Shown here in pieces: positions 1 through 11,421 of a stretch of DNA of 64,000 nucleotides (the first letter of the stretch is position 1; each line of letters opens with the position of its first letter). This DNA comes from Magnolia sinica (taxonomy: Eukaryota > Streptophyta > Magnoliopsida > Magnoliales > Magnoliaceae). The DNA is taken from contig NC_080584.1 of the NCBI RefSeq assembly GCF_029962835.1, positions 79,388,862-79,452,861 of the forward strand, in the 5' to 3' direction. Position numbers and translations under genes: made by a program. A model generated the notes under the pieces. The model was not told the DNA's origin. It was given only the letters and a program-made list of their open reading frames with translations, and did not search any database.

Positions 1-396
1 CCATGGCGAACCCTAATTCTGAGTCTAATCTTAGAAGAAAATAAAAATAAAAAATAAAAATTCCTACAACGATATAGAAAGTAAGAGGAGAAGTTAGAAA
101 GGTGTTACCAAATAAAAAGTTCCTATGTTAAGATCCTGCAAAACAAAACAAACCAAATTAGTATCTAAGAGATAAGACTTAATCTAAAGAATAGAAAAAG
201 TAAAGAAATTAGGACGAAGTTGCTAATTTAGAAGATCTATCAACAACCCTACAAAACAAGAAAGTTAGTTCTAAAAATCAAATAAAAAGAAAAATCTAAA
301 ACTAAAGTTAGTACAATCCTAATCTTAATCTAATTCTAAAACCAATTAATTTCAAAAATGCGTAGCTGTCAGTCCCCGGCAACGACGTCAAAAAGT
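1..396 (-). mobile_element. Leader and primer-binding site of an Athila-like Ty3/gypsy element running off the left edge
   Basis: A-rich untranslated leader lying next to an LTR. At about 373-390 it has a stretch closely related to the tRNA-Asp-type primer-binding site seen in the complete element at 22,929-22,946. This places the 5' LTR to its right and the body to its left, outside the window. The A-rich text resembles the leader at 22,330-22,950. It is a fossil of unknown completeness, since only the edge is visible. Confidence 0.7.
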
Positions 397-2526
397 TGTT
401 CACACCCCAAATATAGGGTTGTGATGCACTAATAAATTCGGTGAGACCGAGGTCGAATCCCAAGGGACTGGAACCTTTACGTAATCTGAAATTAAATAGA
501 ACTACAACTAGACTAAGATGAAATCTAAATCAAGTGAGTATGAGGGAATAATGGTAAAATATTAATCTAAAACTTGTAAATTTAATGGTGGAAAACTAGG
601 ATGCCAAAGATCCACTTGTAGCAATTTGGAAGCTACCTAGCAATGATTCAAGGACACACTGGAATTAGAGTCCTATCATATCCAGTTAGTAAGAAGAGAT
701 TTGTCAGATATCTGAACTTCTCATGGGTCTAATCATCAATAAATAAGAATGGCGAAGATTTGGAAATGATTCCGTCACCTAACCATGCCCAAAAGACTAT
801 GACAAACAACAATAATTTACCAATTTCACAGCTAATCATGAGAGAATTGTGAAATTTAGGAAGGGTTCCATCACCCAACCATGCCCATGAGACGATAGTG
901 AACAACAGGGTTCCCAAGTTCACAATCTCAATACATGAAAAGAAAATATCTCAAGCTATCGCAGATCTATTGTAATTTGAGTCACAACAAACCATTAAAA
1001 CTAAAAACATTCCTTATAATCAAACTAGCATCCATGAGAGTTCAATAAACATAAATCAAAGCAAAGCTAACACCCCAACCACGCTACAAGCTTCACCTCT
1101 TAGCCCTAGCTAAGAGGTTTAGCCGAGCATAGACATGGCAAGGCTAAACATCTTAAACAAAAATATAAAACTAAAAGAAAAACAAACTCTAATCTATCTC
1201 TCTTTCTTTCTCGGCCTTCATGGCTGCCCATTCCTTCAATGATCTCTCCACGTCTCCTCTCTCTCTCTTATACAGACACCATAAGGCTGTGGCTGGGAGA
1301 GTGCCACCGACCCCTTTTCTGTAGAGAATATGCAACCGAAACGGATACTTTTTTGTTTATGCAGACCAAACGCAAAACGAGTTGCGTTCAACTCGGATTT
1401 TTGGCACTGACATCATCATAAAATCTATTTTCTCTTCATGGTGGAGTTCAACACTCTCTTTACATACGTCTGGATGGTCTGGATCACCAATCCGATGGTG
1501 ATCAGAAACACAAAAGGGCCCACAGCAGCCGGATTTCCCGGCACAGGGGTGCGAACGCACTCGCGCTGGACTCTTGATGAGTACATTATCGTTGGCAAAG
1601 GAAGAATCCATGCTGTTAATTGTATTCACTTCGAAAAACCAGCTTGGAAAAGATGGTTTTTTACTAGATTTGGTGTGGCGTACTGAGTTTTTGAGACTGC
1701 CGTCCGAATTGCGTTTGAAGGGCTGAAAACCAATCTTCGTGATATTTTGCAATTCTACCACCTATTCATGTGTTGTTGCCGCCCCACGGGACGAATTAAC
1801 GGTCCAAATTGGACTGATGAACTCAGATGGTGGCCCACAGGGATTCGTCCGCAACTCCCAGTTCTGGCTTTCACAGCGGAAGAAATAGGAAGGAAAAATC
1901 CTTCCATTTTTTGGATTCTTGCGGTCAAACAGAGTATGATCGACTCTCTTGATTTGGTACAATGCTAGTGCATCTTTGTGCGTGCACGCTCTCGATCCTC
2001 TGTGGGGTCCACTGTGATGTTTATGAGAAATTTGATTCGTCCATCCGTTTTGTCTCCCCATTTAAGGGTGAAACCAAAAGTGAAGCACATCCAGCTATTA
2101 AGCGTGACCTAAATCAGGGATATTGTGGATGATCTGTCCGTTGGACTACTTCTAGAGGGATCCAATGGTTGAAATTTGATGTGTACGGTTTATTTATGGT
2201 CCTCAGGCTAGATATAAAATTTTGAGCCGAACGGATGGTGAGAACCCTGTGATCTTGCATTCTATATATTTTCGGGCCCGTTTAACACGAGTGACCTGAT
2301 TTTTTCAAATCTCTGGCATATAATTTCTTCGATCTCGGTCCCCTGGGGTCCTTCCCTTGCCTTGGTTACTTCATAACATTAAATTCATGCTTTAGTACCT
2401 GTTTCAGTCCAAGCTCGTAAATACACCTTGCAGCAAAAACATGGTTAAATTGGGTCGTTAAACAATATCATATTGATAAATTCAGATAATAACAGGGGTC
2501 TGATATACAATATTTGACCCTCAACA
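397..2526 (-). repeat. 5' LTR of the left-edge Athila-like element
   Basis: On the minus strand it begins TGTTGAGGGTCAAATATTG and ends at the bases next to the primer-binding site, as the LTRs at 13,436-15,629 and 22,953-25,059 do. Its length (about 2.13 kb) matches them. Similarity is patchy and clearly lower than between those two LTRs, so this is an older insertion of the same or a sister family. The far LTR and target-site repeat lie outside the window. Short open frames inside it are not genes. Confidence 0.8.
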
Positions 2527-2997
2527 TGTTGTTAGGTAATAGATAATCCACCCCAATCTCCCCTACCTAACCACTCCCCTACTTGACCTAAGCAAGGTAA
2601 CAGCTTATCCGCTCCAATCTCCCCCACCTGACCTAAGTAAGGTAGGGTCCAACGTGATGATTGTGAGAAATTCACTCAAGCCATCTATTTTTCCATAAAT
2701 ATTACATTAGTACATGAGACAAAAAATAGACAGATACAGAACACAAGGGTACCACATGAAAGGAAAAAGTGTGGAGGGAAAAGCCTACCATTGACCATGC
2801 AAACCGTTCATAATGCTATTCCCATTGGGATGAGCGAGGGAAAAAAAAAATCCTGTTACAAAACATCCAGGACCCCACAAATGTTTGAACGGTGGGCGTT
2901 AAATCCCTACTACTTATAGTCATGTGGTCAATTCACAAACTTAAGTTTTGGATTTATTTATTTATTATTATTATTATTATTATTTTGGCATTTGCTA
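2527..2997. repeat. Dispersed repeat; left end of the long duplication
   Basis: From about 2,596 this stretch aligns with 48,366-48,790 (roughly 85% by eye) and also with 45,350-45,660. It begins with repeated blocks of the type CAATCTCCCCCACCTGACC. It is where similarity between the two copies of the long duplication starts, next to the LTR ending at 2,526. No coding potential seen. Confidence 0.6.
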
Positions 2998-3245
2998 AAA
3001 TGATCTAGAAAATGGAAGAACCAGTGTGGATTTCTCACAAACATCACGGCCGAACCCGACTGCAGAACTTCATGCTCCCTGTGGCAGGCAATCCGTGCCC
3101 TGAGCCTACGCACCTCCGTTGGGAAATCGGATTGCCTGGTATGACACACACACGGACGCGGATTTCCTGCGAAAGTTCTGCTGGATGGACCCACTGATAT
3201 GTATGTTAGAAATTCATTCCGTCCATCCGTATTTCTAGCTCATTT
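2998..3245. repeat. Foldback (inverted-repeat) element
   Basis: The left arm at about 2,998-3,050 is the approximate reverse complement of about 3,188-3,245: AAAATGATCTAGAAAATGG near the start against a CCATCC...CTAGCTCATTTT stretch at the end. It belongs to the GTCCATCC / GATGTATGT repeat family of this window. The stretch from about 3,150 to 3,670 has no counterpart in copy B. Confidence 0.5.
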
Positions 3246-3545
3246 TAGTCCTGAGACAAAAAATGAGGTGTACAAAAGCAAAGGGGGTCACACGAAAGGG
3301 AAAATTGTGGAAATAAATTTCCACAGTTGAAACCTTCCTAGGCTCAAACTTGATGTTTATATGATATCCAAACCGTTTATAAGATCATTCAAAACGGGAT
3401 TAAGTGAAAAAACTGAGAAAAAAGACTGATACAGAACTTTTATGGCCACAAGAATGCTTCAACGGTGCTCACCAAATGCCTACTATTTCCTCTCGTGTGG
3501 TCCCCTTGAGTGTTGGATACACCTATTTTTTTGTTCGCACGTCAT

Positions 3546-4700
3546 AAAATGATCTCTCAAAGCGGATGGATGGGGTGGATTTTATACAAACATCTATGTG
3601 GGCCCCACTCAGCATCCTTTCACCGGAAGTTCATGCTAAAGGCTTTCGCAGGAAATCCGGGTCCCACACACACCACCCACTTGTGGGTTTGACGTCATCA
3701 AGATTTGTGGGACCCACCATGATGTATGTGTTATATCCACACCATCCATCCATTTTACGAGATGGATGGAGAATAAAAATGAGTCAGATCCGAAGTTCAA
3801 ATGGACCGCACCAGAGAAAGAAGTGGGGATTGAACGCCTACAATTGAAAACTTCTCAGTGGCCACAGAAGTTTTGGATAATCTGATATTTTTTTTACCCT
3901 TCATCGAGGTCTGTGTGACCTCATTAACAGGTTGGATGACAAATAAATATTATGGTGGGCACTGGGAAGGTTTCAAAGGTGAAAACCATTGTCCCCACTG
4001 CTTTTTTAGGTGTGGTCCACTTGAGCTTTGGATTTACCTCATTTTTGGTCTTAAGACCTAAAATGATCTCTCCAAATAGATGGACGGTGTAGATATAAAC
4101 ATAATCATTTCTGGAGCCACAGAACTTGGTTACATCAACCCACAATGGAGGTCGGTTGGGTGTGGCACACCACACAATCCAAGTAGTGCAACCAAAGGCA
4201 GGGTTCCAGGGAAGCGGATTGGCTAGTGTACCACACACCAGCGATATAGCTAGTGTGCTGATGTCACCAAGTTTTGTGGGTCCCATCATAAGGTATGTGT
4301 TATATCCAAACTGTCCATCCATTGAGCGAGCTTGTCATAAAGCTTGATACGATAAATAAGAAAGAGATAAATATCAAGTGGACCACTACAAAAAGAAGTG
4401 AGGGATTGAATCTTTACCATTGAAACCCTTTTGGGGGAAAGAGAAGTTTTGGATCAATATCATATTTGCTTTACCTCTTCATCCGGGTCTTTGTGACCTT
4501 ATGAACAGATTAGATGGAAAATAGACGTCATGGTGGGCCATGAGAATGTTTTAACGGTGAAAATCATTATCCCCGCTGCTATCTGTGGTGTAGTCCAATT
4601 TATCTTTGGATCTGTCTTATTTTCTGTTTAAACCCTTAGCTCGCCAAATGGACGGACGGTTTGGATATAACACATACCTCATGGTGAGGTAAGCACACGA
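3546..4700. repeat. Array of long foldback repeats upstream of the NLR-like gene
   Basis: Half-elements alternate in orientation. TTGTGGGACCCACCATGATG at about 3,700 and its inverse near 4,120, and AAAATGATCTCTC near 3,548 and 4,063, mark arm ends. Inner blocks (GGACCGCACCA... against TGTGGTCCAC...) also pair, so roughly 200-bp arms could fold. A second unit spans about 4,240-4,700. Copy B has the counterpart at about 49,000-50,490. No gene; short open frames here are by-products of the repeats. Confidence 0.6.
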
Positions 4701-4879
4701 GCCAGTTCGGTGGTGTGTGGTACACCAGCCCGTTCGCCTCCCACTCAAAGGCATCTTTGGCATTTCTTTTTTCCTTTCTTTTTAACTCTTTTCCTGAATG
4801 ATTTCCGCATGCAATGCAGTTGTGAGTGTGGGATTAGAAAAGTTGTTGTCGGGCTTTTCATAGAGAAGATAGAGCACGA
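4701..4879 (+). promoter_or_regulatory. Upstream leader of NLR copy A with a likely 3' splice site
   Basis: A T/C-rich run (about 4,765-4,800) followed by TGCAATGCAG ending at 4,819 reads as the 3' end of an intron. About 60 bases of exon-like leader separate it from the ATG at 4,880. A TAG at 4,835 is in frame with that ATG, so no upstream exon can be read through, and 4,880 is the first usable start. The same acceptor is kept in copy B (AG at 50,609-50,610). The upstream exon and promoter are not identifiable. Confidence 0.4.
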
Positions 4880-7837
4880 ATGGCCGGTCGAGGAGGAAAC
4901 GATGTTACATTTACAAGCGAGCTAGAGAACTATTCGGACGCCATAAGACATGCTGGTGAAAAGCTGTTCGAACACCTTATGAATCGGACTATTCAATTCG
5001 TGAATGTGATAGGGTTTAATGGTATTGGAAGATGGAGAATCATCGAATATGCAGCTCGAAAGTTGAAGGGATCTGATCTCTTCGACGTGCAGATAGAGGT
5101 AAAGATACCGAAAGGAGATCTCAATCCTGAAAGAGTGCAGATGGAGATCGTGGAACAGTTAAAATTGACAGGCAACGTTAATCTTGATGGCGTCCAGACC
5201 AAGTCCATTGTAGCTGCAGGCTAGATATATAAATCGTTGGTGAGGCGGACGTTCTTGCTAATTGTAGGAGATGTGAGCGGTGAAATAAAGGTGGATTTGA
5301 TGGGAATTCCCCTACCCGGAGAAGCTCCATATGATTCCAAGTTCGTTTTTGTCAGAGATGAAGTGATGCCGCCAGTTGCTGTGCCGCAATACAATGTGAC
5401 AATCGACTTTGAGGAGTTGTCCGAAGACACGTTACTCGAAGAGGCCAGTGATGTGGCCCATTCTCCTGGCATGCAGGGCTACTTTGCTCCCGAAACCATT
5501 CTCTACTGCTTGTTGTTCTTCTGGTTTTTCTCAACTACTAACTATCCTGTGGAATATATGACAATGATTTGGATGGCGGAGGGAGCTATTATTAGAAGGG
5601 AGACAGAGGAAGATGAAGAATATGATTCCACGCTTGTGGAGAAGGTCCACATTCTACTGAGAGAGTTCGAGATTCGTTCTCTGATTCAATTAACTGAAAG
5701 GGAAACACATTGGAGACTGCCGGATTGGGCCAAGGAAAATGACCGTGGTCATAATCTAGCAAATGCTTTAACTCATGGGAGATACAGGATTTACTTACCA
5801 CCTGAGGGGAAATTATTGGACATCTATTGGCCAACGGAACTCCCTCTAGAATGCCACAAACTCTCCATTCTACAGCTCGGGGGGTGGAATTATTTCCACT
5901 CCGATTTTGAAATCGTCATACCAGACCCTTTTTTTGAGCAAATGCAGGGCCTTCGAGTCCTGCGTCTTGATAAGCTACGTATCAAATCTCTGCCCTCCTC
6001 CATCGCCTGCTTGCACAATCTCAGACTTCTCACTATATTTAAATGCCGACACTTAAACTCTCTCCCCACTTCCATTCAAGCTTTGCACAATCTCGAGTTC
6101 CTTGAAGTTGACAAATGTTCTTCTTTCGAAACAATGCCAGATGAGTGCTTTCGACAAATGACCAAACTTCGATTTCTCAACCTCCGTGGAACCAAGATAA
6201 GGCCACTGCCTTCCTTTTTTTCCAAGCTGCGCACCATCCACAAACTCGTCTTAACAGAATCCCCCTCTTTAATGGAAATCCCAAATGAGACCTTCGAATG
6301 TATGGAGCGGCTTCAGGTTCTTAAGTTGAGAGGTGATTCTAATCTAAATTCTCTACCATCCTCTCTCTCCAAGTTGGTCAATCTTAGGCAACTCGTGCTA
6401 TGCAACTGTTCTTCCCTAAAGATGAAGTTGCTGCCGCATTTGCAAAAGCTTTCCGCACTCAAGGAGCTTGATCTCGAAAACTGTAATTCCCTGGAAGATA
6501 TTGAAGATGTTTCTACTTCTCTTGGAAATATCTTGCCAAACCTCCGAAAGCTCGATCTTTCCGGAATTGACGCAATTTCGCAGGTCTCCTTGGATGGCTG
6601 CCAAAGCCTAGAGTCTGTAAGCCTGAACCAGCTTACAAACCTTCAAAAGCTCAAAATTTCCGGTACCAAAATCAAATGCTTTCCTGAAAATAATATGGTT
6701 GACACTGATCATCTAAGGCGCCTGGACTTCCAATGCATGAATCACCTTCAAGAAATTAAATGGGATGGTCTAAGTACCGAGCTCGAATATCTCAACATCG
6801 ATCAGTGCAACACAGGGGATAATAAATGGCAGGGAGATATAGTTGGGGCTCACATAAGGATAAGTAATTACCATCTTTTACAATCCTTAACAGCAGACTC
6901 AAAATTGTGGGGAGCAAAATGCTTCTCTCGTTTCCATATATGCATCTCTCCTTGTCAAGAAGAAAAACGTAAAAGGCGATTTTTATATGCAAACATGGGT
7001 TTCAAGACACAAATACCTAATTTACCTTCAGAAAGCCATTTCGATAGGCATTTGGAGATCCGAGGAGGCGATACTTCCCCATACATTTCTACTCATTATT
7101 TTCTCATTCGAACGGAATTATTCACTCTGTGTGACAATGTCTTCGTCCATAGATTGTCGGATTTTTGCATTGTGGATGCAATAACAGAACTGAGAGAATG
7201 CCGGGTTGAGAGGTGCAAGAATTTGGAGAAATTTTTTGAAGGAGTGAATCTAAGTTCTGCCACTTTAAGTTGCCTCGAGAACGTATGGATGTCTAACCTT
7301 CCAAGGCTGAAGAGCGTGTGCGAGGGCAGATATGCGAGCCAAAGCTTCACACTCCTGAAACACATATATCTGGAGCGCTGTCCGAGACTCATTGTCGTCT
7401 TCTCGTCAGGCGTATGCTTAACAAACCTGGAAACTCTGCATATCAAGTTCTGCAGTAGACTGGAGGCAGTGTTTCGAGGGGTAGCTAACGAAAAAGGTTC
7501 GCTCCAACGACTACACACCGTGTGTCTGTGGGAGCTACCAAAGCTGGAGAGTATCTGCAGTGACGTGTGCCTGGGGGCATTGAAGAAGCTGAGAGTGGGT
7601 GGATGTCCGAAGCTGAATAAGCTTCCTCTTCAAATCTCTAATGACAATGCTGCCGCTTCTACAACTGTTATCGGTGAGGGTGGTGTTAAGGTGGAAGGCG
7701 AGTTGGTCTGGTGGGCCAGCCTCAAGTTGGAAGGAGACAACATCAAGCGCCATGTCTACTTCAAAGAACGCCGACCTTTCAAGGCGCTGATGAATTCTTC
7801 TCGCCATGTCTATTTTATTTCGTTGTGCTTGATTTGA
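4880..7837 (+). pseudogene. NLR-like immune receptor (degenerate NB-ARC plus LRR), copy A, interrupted
   Basis: About 985 codons in one frame with one internal TAG at 5,222 (codon 115). The N-terminus lacks a coiled-coil, TIR or RPW8 domain. Residues about 41-60 occupy the P-loop site but read GFNGIGRW instead of GMGGVGKT. Kinase-2 (about 124-133) reads FLLIVGDVS, where LLILDDVW is usual. RNBS-C and GLPL are not recognisable. A winged-helix-like stretch with WMAEG (about 231) follows. LRRs run from about residue 325 to 960, with LPSSI-type repeats first and cysteine-rich repeats later. The WW..LKLEGDN tail resembles Arabidopsis At4g27190-type CNLs. Compared with copy B, a 2-base difference near 7,775 replaces the usual end with about 17 other residues. 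Family membership is clear. ATP binding is unlikely, and the copy is probably a pseudogene unless a shorter LRR protein starts after the stop. Confidence 0.85.
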
Positions 7838-9088
7838 TTTGATTTGATACGTGACAGTGTTTTTTTTTTTTTTTTTTTTAATTTATTTGCGTGCATGTTT
7901 GATTTTAGCTTATTTGTCGTCAATTGTTTTTATTTTATTTTATCTGTGTGCGTGTTTTGCTGATGACAATGATAGCTTATTTATGGTTGTACAACACTAA
8001 CACATTCAAAAGGTTGGCTCACCAGAAGATCACCAACCTAATCCACTAATCAAGTGGGCCACATATGTTCTTTGGATATGATCATCCTCTGTCCATGGTT
8101 TTCTACATCACGGGATTTTAAATAAGTGTAGTTTCTTGTAGGTCAATTCTAGATAGACCCTTGCGGAATAGAGAGGTACTAGCTCTGTGCCACAAGTGCC
8201 CATGTGCCGTCCAGTGCCCGATCTACTTACACTATTCCACTAAGTACATTACAACGACCGTACATAATAAATTGGTCGAGAGTGCTTGAGGTTGCTTGAG
8301 GTTTGTTATGACATCTAAGCCATCTAACCGATGCATCCCAATATCACAACCCCACTAAAGAAAACTCAGGCCGTTCCAACTTTGAAGTGGGACACACCAT
8401 ATACAAAACAATCTATACCAGCCAAAAACTCCAAATTCACATGTGGCCCTCCGGATGATTTGATCGGTAAGATTTTTGGTTCGATGCTCCCACACATGCC
8501 TCTACACACGTGGCTACATGTTATGTGTTAATCGGAGTGGGACCCACTGAGCAGACAGCCTGCCCCACCTACCGGACTATTCATCCGGCAGACACAGAGA
8601 GATGGATGAACCTGATCCGGTATTTCTCACAAATACATCCCAAATTGATGCAATTTAAAAACAGTACTGAAGAATGGATGGTTTCGGAATTGGAACCGTT
8701 GTTTTCACCCATTAAGATTGTGTGGGCCAAATGGATGGCTCAGATTGATTATTTGGATTGTCCGATTCTCCAAATGCAACTTAATGAAGTGCAACTTCCA
8801 GCAAATGGGGTTCCAATTAGGGGTGAAAATCTAGTTTTATTTGGACTGAAGACTGGGGTCAAGAATAGTCCTGAAAAGTTGGTTGGGCCGACGGGGCTGA
8901 AAATTAATAAATTCTTATTTCTCACTTCAATGTTCCCAATATATCATTGATCAAGTGGATAACGCACTAAGAAATGGAGCTTTTATAAAAATGAAACCAA
9001 CGGTCTACATTCAACATGGGTCGGTTGCCTAACAAATCATTGGAATAAGCATATTTGAAAGGGAAGCCTTTTGTCTCTGGCGAGGAAG
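7838..9088. other. Gene-free stretch 3' of NLR copy A
   Basis: It starts with the gene's likely 3' untranslated region, including a poly-T run at about 7,861-7,879. Around 8,000-8,115 is a dispersed repeat (AAGTGGGCCACATATGTTC type) also seen near 30,230, 34,800 and 38,890. Open frames at 8,331-8,950 are broken in the counterpart at 54,118-54,573 and look like repeat read-through. No gene seen. Confidence 0.5.
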
Positions 9089-9320
9089 GGCAGATCTTTG
9101 TGGGGCCCACCATTATGTATCAGTTTATCCATTCCGCCCATCCCTTTTCTCATATCAATTTAAAGTATACCAAAAAATGAAGCAGATCTAATGTCAAAGT
9201 GGACCACTTGAGCATTAGATCTACTTTAATTTTGGGCTCATACTTTAAAATGATATGAGAGAATGGATGGATGGTGTGGATAAAAATATACATCACCGTG
9301 GCCCCCCACACAGATCTGCC
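9089..9320. repeat. Near-perfect 232-bp palindromic foldback element
   Basis: It opens GGCAGATCTTTGTGGGGCCC and closes with the near reverse complement ending CAGATCTGCC. The arms are about 115 bp each, and the centre near 9,204 is GTGGACCAC. The counterpart in copy B is 54,835-55,068. No spacer large enough for a gene, so it is MITE-like or foldback. No protein evidence for a superfamily. Confidence 0.75.
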
Positions 9321-9330
9321 TGTTCCTTGC

Positions 9331-9898
9331 TAGAGAGAAGGGGAAACGGATTGGCTACTCCCCATGACACTAGCTCGGTGGCTGGTGGTTGGTGCTTTGT
9401 GGGCCCCACCATGATGTATGTATTTCATCCATTCTGTTCATCCATTTTTAAAGATCATTTTATGACTTGATCCCGAAAATGAGAGGTATATAAATCTAAG
9501 GTGCACCACACCACATGAAAACAATAGTAATTGGATATCCATCATTAAAAGCCATCTAAGGCCCGATGTACTGTTTATTTGACATCCAATATGTTGATTA
9601 CGTCATACAGACCCAGATGAAAGGAAAAAACAAAAATCAGCTTGGTCCAAAACTTTTATGGCCCCAAAATGTTTTTTACTGGTCGACGCTCATTCAACAC
9701 TGTTTCCTGTAATGTGGTCCAATTAAGATTGGGATATATCTAATTTTTTGTATTGTACAGTAAAATGATCTGAAAAATATATGGACAGCATGGTTGAAAC
9801 ACATACATCATGGTGGGGCCCACGGAGCACCGACCATCTGCCACTGGCTGGTGTCAGGGGGGTACCCAATCCGTTTCCGAGAGAAAGACCTACTTCTA
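9331..9898. repeat. About 570-bp foldback element with long terminal inverted repeats
   Basis: The left end (GAGAGAAGGGGAAACGGATT) pairs with the right end (AATCCGTTTCCGAGAGAAAG). Inside, GGGCCCCACCATGATGTATG near 9,400 pairs with CATACATCATGGTGGGGCCC near 9,803, and GATCATTTTA pairs with TAAAATGATC. The middle is unpaired non-coding DNA. The copy B counterpart is about 55,079-55,637. Confidence 0.7.
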
Positions 9899-10056
9899 TT
9901 TGAAAGACACAGTTCCATCAGGTCAGGCTGAGCTACATCATGTCGGGCTAAAATGATTTGAGCCTAAACCTGACCCATAGTCCAAGCTGATAGGTCCAAG
10001 CCTGGCCTAATGCTGCGACAGGCTCGTTAAGTCACAAAGGCTACCTGGCCCAATGC

Positions 10057-10190
10057 CACTCTTTGGTAGTTGAGTGGCCGGAGCCTGAGGATTGATGGTC
10101 TGCTAGTTGGCGCCTCAAGTAGCCTTCCCCACTCTTGGGTAGTTGAGTGGCAGAGCCTGAGGATAGACAACAAGCTAGCGGGTGTCCGAA
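10057..10190. repeat. Imperfect direct repeat of about 73 bp, two units
   Basis: The block CACTCTTTGGTAGTTGAGTG with GAGCCTGAGGAT recurs about 73 bases later as CACTCTTGGGTAGTTGAGTG with the same tail. Present in both copies of the duplication (second near 55,806-55,940). Function unknown. Confidence 0.55.
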
Positions 10191-11421
10191 AAGCCAGCCT
10201 TCTTTGTGCTTTGTTTTGACTGAGTCTGGAGGGGCAATGGTACGGCTTGGAATCTGTTTAAACATGATAGCCTGGTCAGGTGAGCTCCATTTATAAACAC
10301 CATTGGTGGAGTATTCTGCTGGTGGACCCATCTAAGGCCCAATATACAGCATTTTGGCTAGCCATCCTCGGGTTCAATTTCTTGGCTCGAACTGGACCTG
10401 GAAACAATGCAACATTGCCTAGGTGCAATATTACAAAGCCCACGTGGCATCAACATTCCATATGCCATAAAATCAGGACCATTGTCTAGTTCCCGACACT
10501 GGATAGAAAATTCTTCAAAATATGCATCCATAGGAGTACAATTAAAATCCATCCAAACAGCGAACGTCAACACCATCAGAGTAAAAGAAAATTAATAGGC
10601 AACACAGAGGACGGGAAAGTAAAGAAAAGTGATGAATTAAATTAAAATGAAGAAGAAGAAGAAGAACCGATTATACATACTAGATATCACTAGATTGATG
10701 GCTATGATCAATGAATCACCATGAGCTGTCTGGACATTGGCTTTGTCCATGTTTTGATTCTTCCAGCTATAGTGTATGAACTCCTAGTTTCATGCATTGA
10801 TCTAAAATTTCAAGAGAACCAACCATTGTGATTTGCTTTCACCCATTTTACATTTTGGGACCTACTCCAATTATTAAAATAGAGAATGAATGCATGTAAA
10901 TCAATTTACAATCAATGAGGGTGTGTGTAGATACACTAGCTGGACTGCACAGTCAGCACATCCAAGATTCCTTCATAGCCCCAAGCCTTCAATTGAGTGG
11001 AAAAACAAAAAAAGGCCAATGCCAAAGTGTCGTGTCCTTTTCTGCCCCCACCATGGCCATCAATGCTTCTGCAAAACGCTCCAATTCTTCAAAATCCCAA
11101 ATTGTCTAATAAATTTTGGAGAGGCGAGTTTCCAATTATATTGGCAATGGAAAGTTCCCTTGGAATACTCAGTTAGTAGATTTGGAGCCATGATCGGCCT
11201 ATCCAATCCATTGATTAGATGGCCCATCATTGATGGAACTTTCTTATCAAATAAAACCCCTCAATCGATCAGCCCTAAACTTCCAATTAGTGACATGCAA
11301 CTACATGATTGATAAGAAATGCACAAGCAAGAGACATTCAATGGAGGAGAAACCAAAAATTCAACGACTAAAATCCTATGATTTTAGAGATTTTTGGGGA
11401 ATGATCCATCCATGATGGGAG
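10191..11421. other. Stretch without a recognisable gene
   Basis: Several short open frames occur on both strands, for example 10,358-10,576 minus (72 codons) and 10,890-11,312 plus (140 codons). Both persist in copy B, but the whole neighbourhood differs by only 1-2%, so persistence is not evidence of coding. A GAAGAA run lies near 10,655. I recognise no domain in any frame. Confidence 0.45.

Noticed and set aside
8331-8950. Open frames of 66 and 146 codons after NLR copy A
   Set aside because: Broken or shortened in copy B and overlapping dispersed repeat text.
10358-10576. 72-codon minus-strand frame (MDFNCTPMDAYFEEF...) with protein-like composition, kept at 56,110-56,328
   Set aside because: No recognised family, no splice context that extends it, and conservation equals background. 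Left as unproven.
10890-11312. 140-codon plus-strand frame present in both duplication copies
   Set aside because: The surrounding non-coding DNA is just as conserved between the copies, I recognise no motif, and composition is ordinary.
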